This document shows, piece by piece, positions 14,007 through 21,721 of a stretch of DNA of 32,763 nt (the first letter of the stretch is position 1; each line of letters begins with the position of its first letter). Source of the DNA: an uncultured Ruminococcus sp. (lineage in GTDB: Bacteria; Bacillota; Clostridia; Oscillospirales; Ruminococcaceae); assembly GCA_900545125.1 (NCBI GenBank), contig UQXS01000003.1:1-32763 (forward strand), in the 5' to 3' direction. The notes beneath the pieces were generated by a model. That model was given only the letters and a program-made list of their open reading frames with translations. It was not told the DNA's origin and searched no databases. The position numbers and the translations under genes were made by a program.

Positions 14007-15216
14007 TATTATAATTATCGGCGGAGGAGCAGCCGGATGCATGGCAGCCGTGCAGGCAGCAAGATTCGGGAAATCCGTTATTGTTTTCGAGAAAAACGAA
14101 CGTACCGGACGCAAGCTGAGGATAACCGGAAAGGGACGATGCAACGTCACAAATAATTCCACGGTTGAGGAACACATGAAAAATATCCCTGTAAATCCAC
14201 GTTTTCTGTACAGTTCCTATTCTTGCTTCGATGCATCGGATACTATGAATTTCTTTGAGGAACTGGGTGTTCCTCTTAAAACCGAACGTGGAAACCGTGT
14301 TTTTCCCGTAAGCGACAAGGCTGACGATATCGCAGATGCCTTGGCACGTGAAATGAAAAGGCTGGGCGTAAAGCTGATACACAAGCGTGTTTCCGGACTT
14401 ATTGCGGAGAACGGACGATGCTGCGGTGTAAAAGCCGGAGGTGAAAGATATTTGTCGTCGTCGGTACTCATTGCCTGCGGAGGAAAATCCTATCCCAATA
14501 CCGGTTCTGACGGTGACGGATATATGCTTGCGGCTTCGGCAGGTCATACGATAACCGATATAAAGCCAAGTCTTGTTCCGATGACTTCTCCGGACAGATA
14601 TTGTGCAGAGATGATGGGGCTTTCCCTGCGCAATGTAACTCTGAATCTTTACGACCGCAGTGAGCTGATTTACAGTGAACTGGGGGAAATGCTCTTTACG
14701 CATTTCGGCGTATCGGGACCGCTGGTACTCAGTGCAAGTTCGCATATACGTGATATGCAGCCTGACCGCTACAGGCTCAGAATCGACTTGAAGCCGGGAC
14801 TTACGGCAGAGCAGCTTGATCTGCGCATACAGCGTGATTTCAAGGAAAATCTTAACCGGGATTTCACAAACGGAATAAGGAAACTGCTGCCGTCCAAACT
14901 CATTCCTGTTGCAGTAAGGCTGTCGGGGATATCTCCTGAACAGAAAGTCAACGGTATTACCAGAGAACAGAGGAGAAAGTTCGGGGAACTTGTCAAGGCA
15001 TTTCCCGTGCGCATTTCGGGATTCAGACCGATAGAAGAGGCGATAATAACAAGCGGCGGAGTATCAGTCAGGGAAATCAATCCCAAAACAATGGAATCAA
15101 AGCTTCTGCCCGGATTGTTTTTTGCAGGAGAAGTCATTGATGTGGATGCATATACAGGCGGATTCAACTTGCAGATAGCATTTTCCACTGCGTATTCGGC
15201 AGCTATGTATATGTAA
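13999..15216 (+). CDS. BaiN/HI0933-type FAD-dependent oxidoreductase
   Basis: 405 residues. The N-terminal dinucleotide-binding GGGAAG (8-13) is followed by the family signature G-R-K-L-R-I-T-G-K-G-R-C-N-V-T-N-N. C-terminal FAD contacts appear in ITSGGVSVREI and PGLFFAGEVIDVDAYTGGFNLQ. This family includes proteins annotated as BaiN (reported in bile-acid 7-dehydroxylation) and many housekeeping members of unknown substrate, so a bile-acid role should not be assumed. In Clostridia it commonly lies upstream of cytidylate kinase, plsC and ispH, as here. The start overlaps DUF3006 by 8 bp. Confidence 0.9.
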   Translation: MTDIIIIGGGAAGCMAAVQAARFGKSVIVFEKNERTGRKLRITGKGRCNVTNNSTVEEHMKNIPVNPRFLYSSYSCFDASDTMNFFEELGVPLKTERGNRVFPVSDKADDIADALAREMKRLGVKLIHKRVSGLIAENGRCCGVKAGGERYLSSSVLIACGGKSYPNTGSDGDGYMLAASAGHTITDIKPSLVPMTSPDRYCAEMMGLSLRNVTLNLYDRSELIYSELGEMLFTHFGVSGPLVLSASSHIRDMQPDRYRLRIDLKPGLTAEQLDLRIQRDFKENLNRDFTNGIRKLLPSKLIPVAVRLSGISPEQKVNGITREQRRKFGELVKAFPVRISGFRPIEEAIITSGGVSVREINPKTMESKLLPGLFFAGEVIDVDAYTGGFNLQIAFSTAYSAAMYM

Positions 15217-15241
15217 TAAAATTAATCTAAAGGAGTTAATT

Positions 15242-15913
15242 ATGAAAACGATAAACATTGCAATCGACGGACCTGCCGGAGCAGGTAAAAGTACAATCGC
15301 AAAAATGGTCTCGGCAAAGCTGGGATATATCTATGTGGACACAGGTGCGCTCTATCGTACTGCCGCCCTCTATATCACGGAAAACAATATTCCCGATGAG
15401 GAAATTGAAAAATCTTTGGAAAACGCCGATATATCGCTGAAGTTCATTGACGGAACACAGAGAGTATTTCTTGGCGGCAGGGATGTTTCCGAGCTTATCA
15501 GAACGCCGGAGATCTCTATGGCTGCATCACGGACGTCGGCTGTTCCGGCGGTAAGGGCATATCTTTTTGAGACGCAGAAGAAAATCGCCCGAGAAAACAA
15601 CGTTATTATGGACGGACGTGATATCGGAACGGTAGTCCTTCCTGACGCAGAAGTGAAGATCTTCCTGACTGCTTCCGCCGAAGAACGTGCAAACAGGCGA
15701 TACAAGGAACTTGCCGAAAAGCCTGATTGTCCGCCATATGAGGACATTCTCAGGGATATTATCCAGCGTGACTATCAGGATATGCACCGTGAGACCGCTC
15801 CTCTCAGGCAGGCAGACGACGCTGTTCTGGTAGATACGACAAATCTGAATTTAGAGCAGTCTGCCGAAGAAATAGTAAAGATAATTACCGAAAGGATCAC
15901 AGGTGAGGTCTGA
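15242..15913 (+). CDS. cmk: Cytidylate kinase
   Basis: 223 residues, ATG preceded by AAAGGAG with 7 nt. P-loop D-G-P-A-G-A-G-K-S-T at 9-18, the CMP-binding YVDTGALYRT, DGRDIGTVVLPDAEVKIFLTAS and the lid-region ERANRRYKEL are all present. It phosphorylates CMP and dCMP with ATP in pyrimidine nucleotide salvage and dNTP supply. Length is normal. It overlaps plsC by one base (TGATG), indicating translational coupling. Confidence 0.96.
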   Translation: MKTINIAIDGPAGAGKSTIAKMVSAKLGYIYVDTGALYRTAALYITENNIPDEEIEKSLENADISLKFIDGTQRVFLGGRDVSELIRTPEISMAASRTSAVPAVRAYLFETQKKIARENNVIMDGRDIGTVVLPDAEVKIFLTASAEERANRRYKELAEKPDCPPYEDILRDIIQRDYQDMHRETAPLRQADDAVLVDTTNLNLEQSAEEIVKIITERITGEV

Positions 15914-16554
15914 TGTATTATTTTTGTAAGGCTCTTGTCTGGCTTTATATGCATATCGCCTATAATCTGCGGTATAAGGGACGGAAGAACATCCCGAAAC
16001 GAACTGCGGTGATATATGCTTCAAATCACAGAAGCTATGCCGATCCTCCCCTGGTAGGAGCCGGGGGACGTGGAAAGTATGCTTTTATGGCTAAGGAAGA
16101 ACTGTTCAGAAATAAGTTCTTTTCACTGCTTATCCGTTCGCTGGGGGCTTTCCCGGTATCGAGAGGAAAAGGCGACACCGAAGTCATTGACAGAGCCGTT
16201 GAAAAACTCGGACAGAAGCGCAGTCTGATGATCTTTCCGGAGGGGACTCGTTCCAAGGATGGAAAGGTCGGCAGGGGACACGGCGGAGCTGCTCTGATAG
16301 CTGCACGGTCGGGATGCCCTATTGTTCCAGTGGGCATCGTTTACGGCGATAAGCTGAAATTCCGCACAAAGCTTCAGGTTATTTACGGAGAGCCTATTGA
16401 TCCGGCAGAATACGTTGAGATCGGTGACGAACCCGATCCACGTCAGCTTGTCAGGCTGAAAAAACGGTATATGGCGGACATAAAGCGTCTCGTGGAGGGA
16501 GAATCGCAAAAGAATACGGAAACTGTCACCGGGGAGGGAACAGTAAATGAGTAA
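15913..16554 (+). CDS. plsC: 1-acyl-sn-glycerol-3-phosphate acyltransferase
   Basis: 213 residues. The catalytic H-x4-D motif is NHRSYAD (H39, D44) and the phosphate-binding motif is FPEGTRS (107-113). A hydrophobic N-terminus (ALVWLYMHIAY) should associate with the membrane. It acylates lysophosphatidic acid to phosphatidic acid in phospholipid synthesis. It is coupled to cmk by a 1-nt overlap and to the next gene by an 8-nt overlap. The C-terminal 15 residues are polar and probably disordered. Confidence 0.93.
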   Translation: MYYFCKALVWLYMHIAYNLRYKGRKNIPKRTAVIYASNHRSYADPPLVGAGGRGKYAFMAKEELFRNKFFSLLIRSLGAFPVSRGKGDTEVIDRAVEKLGQKRSLMIFPEGTRSKDGKVGRGHGGAALIAARSGCPIVPVGIVYGDKLKFRTKLQVIYGEPIDPAEYVEIGDEPDPRQLVRLKKRYMADIKRLVEGESQKNTETVTGEGTVNE

Positions 16555-18511
16555 GGTTACAGTGGCAGAATCAGCCGGTTTCTGCTTCGGCGTGGACAGA
16601 GCCGTGAAAATGGTCTACAGCGAGCTTGAAAAGAATACAAAGGTCGCCACACTCGGACCGATCATCCATAATCAGGATGTGGTCAACGATATGAAAGCAA
16701 AGGGCGCAAGAATTATAAATTCTGTAGACGAACTGGAAGCCGATGAGACGGTAGTTATCCGTTCTCACGGAGTCGGCAGGGAAATTTACGAACAGATTGC
16801 AGCAAAGGGCAACAGGATGCTTGATGCGACCTGTCCGTTTGTATCAAGAATACATAAGATTGTTGCCGAAAAGACAAAGCAGGGATATTTTATTCTTATT
16901 GCCGGAGATGCATCACATCCGGAGGTTCAGGGAATCGTTGGTCATTGTGACGAAAATTGCCTTGTTTTTAAGGATAATTTTGAGCTAAAAGCCTTTTTTG
17001 AAAAAAAATACACAAATCTTAAAAAAAAGCTTGCAATTGTGGCGCAAACAACGTATAATATAGTAGTATGGGATGAGTGTTTAAACGTGATCCCGAAGAA
17101 TGACCCGAACATCGAAATTACTGATACAATTTGCAGCGCCACCGATACAAGACAGTCCGATGCGGCTGAACTTGCAAAAGATTCGGATATCATGCTGGTA
17201 GTCGGCGGCAGGCACAGCTCAAATACGGTCAAGCTGTATGAGGTTTGCAGCCGTTACTGTAAAACTTATCATATTGAAAATTCGGACGAGCTTCGGTCGC
17301 TCAATATTCCCGGTGCTGAAAAAATCGGCATTACTGCGGGGGCATCCACCCCTGCTTATATAATTAAGGAGGTACAAACCACTATGGCAGAAAATGGCAT
17401 TATTACAGCTGCTCAGGATGAGGAAATCGACTTTGCTGAAGCAATCGACCAGTCATTCAAAAAAATACATACAGGAGAGAAGGTCAAGGGTACAGTCGTT
17501 AGCGTTGATAACGCTGAGATCACCGTTGATCTCGGAACAAAGCATACAGGCTATGTAAAGCTTGAAGATCTTACAGACGACCCTTCAAAGAAACCCGAAG
17601 ACATTGTCAAGGTTGGCGATGAGATCGAACTTATCGTTATTAAGGTAAACGATGCAGAAGGTACTGCTCAGCTTTCAAAGAGAAAGGTTGACGAGCAGGC
17701 TGGCTATGATATCGTTGTAAAGGCACACGAAGAGGGAACTGTTCTTGAAGGTATTGTTCAGCATATTGTAAACAAGGGCGTAACTCTCAACTACATGGGA
17801 GTAAGAATTTTCATTCCTGCTTCACTGACAGGTCTCCCAAGAGGAGCAGAGCTTGACGAACTTCTTAAAAAGAAGGTTGAGTTCATGGTTATTGAAGTTA
17901 CCGAGGGCAAGAAGAGAGCTATCGGTTCTATCAAGGCTGTTCAGAATGCAAGAAAGGCAGAAGCTCAGGCTAAGTTCTGGGACAATGCAAACGTAGGCGA
18001 TGTTTATGTTGGAAAGGTAAAGTCACTTACAAGTTTCGGTGCATTTGTTGATCTGGGCGGAATTGACGGAATGGTTCACATTTCTGAGCTTTCATGGAAG
18101 AGAATCAAGCACCCCAGCGAAGTAGTCTCCGTTGGTGATACTCTTGAAGTATACATCAAGGATCTCAGCCGTGAAGACAACAGAATTTCTCTCGGCTACA
18201 AGAAGGCAGAGGACAACCCTTGGGATAAATTCAGCGCACAGTACAATATCGGCGATGTTGTTAAGGTAACTATTGTTTCTACTACAAGCTTCGGCGCATT
18301 TGCAAGAATTATCGACGGCGTTGACGGACTTATCCACATTTCTCAGCTTGCTGACAGAAAGGTTGAAAATGTAAAGGACATTCTTTCTGTAGGTGACGAA
18401 GTTGATGTAAAAATCATTGACATTGATCCGGAGTCTCACAGAATCAGCATTTCTATCCGTGCTCTTCTCGAAGATGCAGAGGATGAAGCTGCTGAAGACG
18501 ACGCTGAATAA
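16547..18511 (+). CDS. ispH-rpsA: IspH fused to ribosomal protein S1
   Basis: 654 residues. Residues 1-279 are IspH (HMBPP reductase), the last MEP-pathway enzyme, making IPP and DMAPP. The 4Fe-4S ligands are C13, C96 and C196, the HMBPP-binding histidines H41, H74 and H124, and the catalytic acid E126 in HPEVQG. Residues 280-654 contain four S1 RNA-binding domains (about 303-372, 385-455, 474-544 and 560-629) like the four-domain S1 of Firmicutes. The fusion is known from Clostridia. An in-frame ATG at 17384 (M280), preceded by AAGGAGGT, lies exactly at the boundary. Arginine codons shift too: IspH uses AGA, AGG, CGT and CGG, the S1 part only AGA and CGT, consistent with higher expression. 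S1 assists translation initiation; why it is joined to isoprenoid synthesis is unclear. Confidence 0.95.
   Translation: MSKVTVAESAGFCFGVDRAVKMVYSELEKNTKVATLGPIIHNQDVVNDMKAKGARIINSVDELEADETVVIRSHGVGREIYEQIAAKGNRMLDATCPFVSRIHKIVAEKTKQGYFILIAGDASHPEVQGIVGHCDENCLVFKDNFELKAFFEKKYTNLKKKLAIVAQTTYNIVVWDECLNVIPKNDPNIEITDTICSATDTRQSDAAELAKDSDIMLVVGGRHSSNTVKLYEVCSRYCKTYHIENSDELRSLNIPGAEKIGITAGASTPAYIIKEVQTTMAENGIITAAQDEEIDFAEAIDQSFKKIHTGEKVKGTVVSVDNAEITVDLGTKHTGYVKLEDLTDDPSKKPEDIVKVGDEIELIVIKVNDAEGTAQLSKRKVDEQAGYDIVVKAHEEGTVLEGIVQHIVNKGVTLNYMGVRIFIPASLTGLPRGAELDELLKKKVEFMVIEVTEGKKRAIGSIKAVQNARKAEAQAKFWDNANVGDVYVGKVKSLTSFGAFVDLGGIDGMVHISELSWKRIKHPSEVVSVGDTLEVYIKDLSREDNRISLGYKKAEDNPWDKFSAQYNIGDVVKVTIVSTTSFGAFARIIDGVDGLIHISQLADRKVENVKDILSVGDEVDVKIIDIDPESHRISISIRALLEDAEDEAAEDDAE
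17366..17386 (+). promoter_or_regulatory. Internal ribosome binding site and start codon for free S1
   Basis: AAGGAGGT (17366-17373) is followed 11 nt after GGAGG by ATG at 17384, in the IspH-S1 frame at codon 280. Translation here would give a 375-residue S1 protein without IspH. The site encodes IKEVQTTM, so its match to anti-SD is not required by protein function. Confidence 0.75.
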
Positions 18512-18520
18512 TCATAAAAT

Positions 18521-18550
18521 AAAAAGAGCTGCATGATGCAGCTCTTTTTT
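18521..18550. terminator. Bidirectional terminator between ispH-rpsA and the Asn-rich gene
   Basis: AAAAAGAGCTGCAT and ATGCAGCTCTTTTTT (18521-18550) form a perfect stem with a minimal loop. It ends the long plus-strand gene run and the convergent minus-strand gene. Confidence 0.92.
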
Positions 18551-18554
18551 GCTA

Positions 18555-18692
18555 TCAGTCGTTAGAATTCAAATTTGAATTTCTGTCCTGATAGCTGTTA
18601 TTGGAGTTTTTGTCGGAAGCTCCGTTGTTTGAGTTCTTGTTCTGAGAGCTTGTGTTGTTCTTGTCATTGAAGTTGTTTTTATTCTTGCTCAT
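18555..18692 (-). CDS. 45-residue Asn/Ser/Lys-rich small protein
   Basis: ATG at 18692 with AGAAAGG about 7 nt upstream; TGA at 18555-18557. The sequence begins MSKNKNNFNDKNNTSSQNKN and is made almost entirely of Asn, Ser, Lys, Asp and Gln, with no hydrophobic segment and no Cys. Such composition resembles some small spore-associated proteins of Firmicutes, but there is no recognisable motif, so this is only a suggestion. The leader holds a long hairpin (18707-18748), and a possible forespore-type promoter lies near 18807-18835. The coding call rests on the start/ribosome site, the following terminator and the biased composition. Confidence 0.6.
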   Translation of the reverse strand: MSKNKNNFNDKNNTSSQNKNSNNGASDKNSNNSYQDRNSNLNSND

Positions 18693-18706
18693 AAATAAGA
18701 CCTTTC

Positions 18707-18748
18707 TCCGCACAGCCGCTGTCACTCAGAAGCAGCCGACTGTGCGGA
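18707..18748 (-). other. Strong leader hairpin before the Asn-rich gene
   Basis: TCCGCACAG (18707-18715) and CTGTGCGGA (18740-18748) pair exactly, and inner GCTG/CAGC extends the stem. On the minus strand the base of the stem directly touches the ribosome binding site, so it may influence translation or mRNA stability. Confidence 0.6.
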
Positions 18749-18806
18749 TAGCAGGCAGCTTATAAAGAGTGAAACGTCGGGGAGTGCAGTTTTTCCCCTG
18801 TACACT

Positions 18807-18835
18807 TAGTATTGCCGCTGTACTGCAAAATATTC
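18807..18835 (-). promoter_or_regulatory. Possible sporulation-type promoter (weak)
   Basis: On the minus strand, GAATA and AATACTA are 17 bp apart. This is close to the sigma-G pattern GnATR-18-CATnnTA but has a one-base spacing difference and one -10 mismatch. No vegetative promoter is evident upstream of the Asn-rich gene. Treat as tentative. Confidence 0.25.
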
Positions 18836-18844
18836 ATGAGACAA

Positions 18845-20437
18845 TCAGTCGAGTTTAGTAAATCTTCTTACATCTCCTGCTTTGCCGACGAACATGGATT
18901 TAGGTCTTGCCCATACCTGACCGTCTGAAAGGGATTTGTATATAACAAGCTCTTCATTGTTTTCGCTGTGGCGTGCAACTGTTATGAGCTGGTACTCGCC
19001 GCCCTTGAAATGGCGGTATTTTGCACCCTCAATGATCTCTGTTTCCTTATCCTCAGGAACATCCGCAGAAGGGGTTGATTCCGGTTCGGTGTTGACAATG
19101 TCGTCGGAAACGATTATCATTGCAGAGTATGGCGGCATTTTTACATATGCTCCGCCGTTGTCGACCTGGATCTGCTTTGCACTTATAACATCAACAAGTG
19201 CGGGAAGATGAGTGCCGAAATTAAGATCAAATTCGTAATCACCGAGATTGAGAGCAACGTAGACGGTCTGGTCACCTTGCATTTTTTTGAAGAGGAGCTG
19301 CTGATTTGTTATCATAACTCTTTCGTAAGTACCGGTGCGGATTGCAGGATATGCACGGTAGATGCGTCCGAGTTTTACGATGTGATTATACAAGGAAGTA
19401 TTTTCCCTGCCCATATCCTGTAGGTGGAGACAGGGACGGAGATTATCGTCGGAGTTGTTTTCCTTGCGTCCCTGAATGCCGTATTCACTGCCGTAGTAGA
19501 TTGACGGAATACCGGGCATTGAGTACATCAGAGTGTAGATCAGCGGCAGATAGGCCTGATTGTTTACAGTGCTTGCAAGACGGTTTACGTCATGATTGTC
19601 AACGAAATTGTAGAGAGTGATGCCTCTGTAGATACCGCCGTTTGCTCCGGACTGACGGTTGATGGAGTAGTCTATTTCAAAGTAATTTTTGTCGTTGTGA
19701 GAAGAATAAAGACCCTTGTAGCATTCATAGTTTGTAACGCTGTCGAGCATTTCTGGGTTTGCCCAGCGGTTATAATCGCCGTGGATGATCTCGCCCATGA
19801 GCCAGAAATCGGAACGTTTGCCCTTGCAGAAACTTCTTATTCTCTTGAAAAAGTCAAAATCAATGCAGTCTGCCGCATCAAAGCGGATACCGTCAATCTT
19901 GAATTCCTCAATCCAGTAATTGATAGCATCTATAAGGTGATCGCATACGCCAACATTTCGGAGATTCAGTTTTACGAGATTGTAGTGACCGTTCCAGCCC
20001 TCGTACCAGAAAGGATCGCCGCAGGGTGAAGAACCGCCGAAGTTAAGGTTCTGGAACCAGTCGCAGTATCCGCTGCCCTGTCCTTTTTCCTGAATATCAA
20101 CGAACTGTGGGAATTTTCTGCCTACATGATTGAATACTCCGTCCAGAATGACCCTGATACCGTTTTCATGAAGTTTGTTGCAGATATTGCGGAACGAATC
20201 GTTGTCACCGAGACGTCTGTCGATTTTTTTATAGTCAATAGTATCATATCCGTGTTCAACGGATTCAAAAACAGGACCGAAGTAAATGGCATCGACGTTC
20301 ATTTCTTTGAGGTGAGGGATCCAGTCAATAACTTTATCGAGACGGTAAACAACTTCGCCTCCGTCATTGAATTTGGGTGCGCCGCAGAAACCCAGGGGAT
20401 AGATGTGATAGATTATTGCATTTTCATACCAGTTCAT
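18845..20437 (-). CDS. Cytoplasmic GH13 alpha-glucan hydrolase with C-terminal DUF1653 domain
   Basis: 530 residues, ATG with AAGGAG 9 nt before it. No signal peptide, so intracellular. The four GH13 regions are visible: DGVFNHVG (99-106), GIRFDAAD with nucleophile D187, MGEI with acid/base E216, and FVDNHD with D283. The N-terminal MNWYENAIIYHIYPLGF and the domain order suggest a maltodextrin or pullulan-fragment hydrolase (alpha-amylase or cyclomaltodextrinase group). After a small all-beta C-domain and an acidic Ser/Pro/Glu linker (about 435-455), residues about 456-528 read as DUF1653 (YRHFKGGEY, ARHSENNEE, VIYKSL, VWARPKSMF), a small domain usually found as a stand-alone protein. It follows an HD gene with a 57-bp gap and is probably co-transcribed. 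Confidence 0.9.
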   Translation of the reverse strand: MNWYENAIIYHIYPLGFCGAPKFNDGGEVVYRLDKVIDWIPHLKEMNVDAIYFGPVFESVEHGYDTIDYKKIDRRLGDNDSFRNICNKLHENGIRVILDGVFNHVGRKFPQFVDIQEKGQGSGYCDWFQNLNFGGSSPCGDPFWYEGWNGHYNLVKLNLRNVGVCDHLIDAINYWIEEFKIDGIRFDAADCIDFDFFKRIRSFCKGKRSDFWLMGEIIHGDYNRWANPEMLDSVTNYECYKGLYSSHNDKNYFEIDYSINRQSGANGGIYRGITLYNFVDNHDVNRLASTVNNQAYLPLIYTLMYSMPGIPSIYYGSEYGIQGRKENNSDDNLRPCLHLQDMGRENTSLYNHIVKLGRIYRAYPAIRTGTYERVMITNQQLLFKKMQGDQTVYVALNLGDYEFDLNFGTHLPALVDVISAKQIQVDNGGAYVKMPPYSAMIIVSDDIVNTEPESTPSADVPEDKETEIIEGAKYRHFKGGEYQLITVARHSENNEELVIYKSLSDGQVWARPKSMFVGKAGDVRRFTKLD

Positions 20438-20494
20438 ATTATTAATTTCTCCTTAAATTTCCTGAGCCCTGCCCGAGCACAGGATTTTATTTTG

Positions 20495-21088
20495 TTATTT
20501 CCGGCTTCCTTCCAGAAAATAGGATGCTTCCATATCGGCGACATTCAGGGCAAATGCGAGAGGGTACATTTCCAATGCTTTGCCGATAGTGTTTTTGTCC
20601 TCGATGCCTGAGAATCCCATGTGATAGCGGATAGCAAATGCTTCCTCTCTGGAAAGACGGCTGTCTCCGTAAAAGAATCCGGAGATTATGTAAACTGATT
20701 TTTCTCCGTGACCATAGGGCATAGTATCATTAATGGCGTAATAGGGATATTTCTCCCATACGCCTTCTTCATTTTTCCGGTTTCTGTATTCGACCGTGTA
20801 GAAGTTGATCTTGCACAGATCGTGGAGCAGAGCTACGATAGCGATAGTTTCCTCGGAATATTCCATGCCGTATTTTTCCTTTACCCTTGGACGTGAGAGA
20901 TAGTCCCTGAGACAGTGATACACATTTACGCTGTGTTCGACAAGTCCGCCTTCGTAAGAGCCGTGATAACGTGTGCTGCTGGGAGCGGTGAAAAAGTCGC
21001 TTTTTTTCAGATATTCCAGCAGTTTATCAGCACCGTCACGCTTTATGTGTTCGTTGTATATCGAAATAAATTCTTCTTTTGGTGTCAT
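20495..21088 (-). CDS. HD-domain metal-dependent hydrolase
   Basis: 197 residues from ATG 21088, preceded by AAAGGAGGTGG. A longer frame reaching 21178 runs through the promoter and is rejected. HD signature residues are H42 (RYHGSYEGG), H52 (LVEHSVNVY) and H89-D90 (LLHDLCK), and later HGEKS and RYHMGFSG histidines complete the metal site. The arrangement resembles nucleotide- or nucleic-acid-directed HD hydrolases found in phages and Firmicutes; the substrate is unknown. It is first in a two-gene transcript with the GH13 gene. Confidence 0.85.
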   Translation of the reverse strand: MTPKEEFISIYNEHIKRDGADKLLEYLKKSDFFTAPSSTRYHGSYEGGLVEHSVNVYHCLRDYLSRPRVKEKYGMEYSEETIAIVALLHDLCKINFYTVEYRNRKNEEGVWEKYPYYAINDTMPYGHGEKSVYIISGFFYGDSRLSREEAFAIRYHMGFSGIEDKNTIGKALEMYPLAFALNVADMEASYFLEGSRK

Positions 21089-21104
21089 TTTGTCCACCTC
21101 CTTT

Positions 21105-21122
21105 GAAAGGCGATGCCGCCTT
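21105..21122 (-). repeat. Short stem resembling the AAGGCAACACCGC element
   Basis: On the minus strand, AAGGCG-GCAT-CGCCTT is a perfect small hairpin immediately 5' of the AAAGGAGGTGG ribosome site. It shares only the AAGGC...GCCTT ends with the larger palindromes, so membership in that family is uncertain. Confidence 0.35.
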
Positions 21123-21166
21123 GAATTTCCCTGCTGTGGGAGCAATGTGTAATCTATAATGTTATC

Positions 21167-21195
21167 ATTATACCACATTTAAGAAAAATATTCAA
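21167..21195 (-). promoter_or_regulatory. Promoter of the HD-GH13 transcript
   Basis: On the minus strand, TTGAAT (complement of 21190-21195) and TATAAT (complement of 21167-21172) have a 17-bp spacer; the -10 box is preceded by TGTGG. Confidence 0.8.
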
Positions 21196-21228
21196 TAGTT
21201 TTTTGATGATAAAGAATATTAAAAAGTG

Positions 21229-21257
21229 TTGTAATTTATTCTTTGGTATGATATAAT
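21229..21257 (+). promoter_or_regulatory. Promoter of the regulator-murL-murD run
   Basis: TTGTAA (21229-21234) and TATAAT (21252-21257), 17-bp spacer. A small inverted repeat GCAAAA-AA-TTTTGC (21281-21294) lies between the start site and the ribosome binding site and could be an operator. Confidence 0.72.
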
Positions 21258-21310
21258 ATAATAAGGTAAATGTAACCAAAGCAAAAAATTTTGCAAAAAG
21301 GAGAATCATA

Positions 21311-21697
21311 ATGGCTATAACAGAAGCAGTTGAAAATTATCTTGAAACTATATTGATCCTGTCTAAACAGCAGCCTGATGTTCATGCTATAGATATATGT
21401 TCATATCTGGGCTATTCTCGTCCTACTGTCTCTATTGTACTTAAAAAAATGAAGGATGACGGACTTGTTTCTGTCAACAGTGACAATCACATTACTCTCA
21501 CTGAAAGGGGCAGGGAGGTTGCAGAGCATATCTATGACCGCCATACGGTAATTTCAGAATTCTTTATGCTTCTGGGTGTAAAGCGTGATGTGGCAGTTGA
21601 GGATGCCTGCAAAATAGAACATGATATTTCTGATGAAACTTTTGAACTTCTAAGAGAACACTACCGAAAACTTGCCGAAGAAAACGGCAGGAAATAA
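21311..21697 (+). CDS. DtxR/MntR-family metal-dependent regulator
   Basis: 128 residues, ATG with AAAGGAG 8 nt upstream. The winged helix-turn-helix is at about 1-62 (AITEAVENYLETIL, then DICSYLGYSRPTVSIVLKKM, then LTERGREVAEHIYDRH), and the metal-binding and dimerisation helices follow (EDACKIEHDISDETFELL with Cys, Glu, His ligands). No C-terminal FeoA/SH3 domain, so the layout is like MntR (manganese) rather than full DtxR or IdeR (iron). Its metal cannot be assigned from sequence. No transporter gene is nearby; it is followed 24 bp later by murL, an unexpected partner. Confidence 0.88.
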   Translation: MAITEAVENYLETILILSKQQPDVHAIDICSYLGYSRPTVSIVLKKMKDDGLVSVNSDNHITLTERGREVAEHIYDRHTVISEFFMLLGVKRDVAVEDACKIEHDISDETFELLREHYRKLAEENGRK

Positions 21698-21721
21698 TCT
21701 GACCGGAGGATAATAGATGAT

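Noticed and set aside
13999..15216. Bile-acid dehydroxylation role for the BaiN-like flavoprotein
   Set aside because: No other bai genes nearby; the neighbours (cmk, plsC, ispH) point to a housekeeping locus.
19592..20029. Plus-strand frames opposite the GH13 gene
   Set aside because: Antisense to a protein with all GH13 catalytic motifs; no ribosome binding site.
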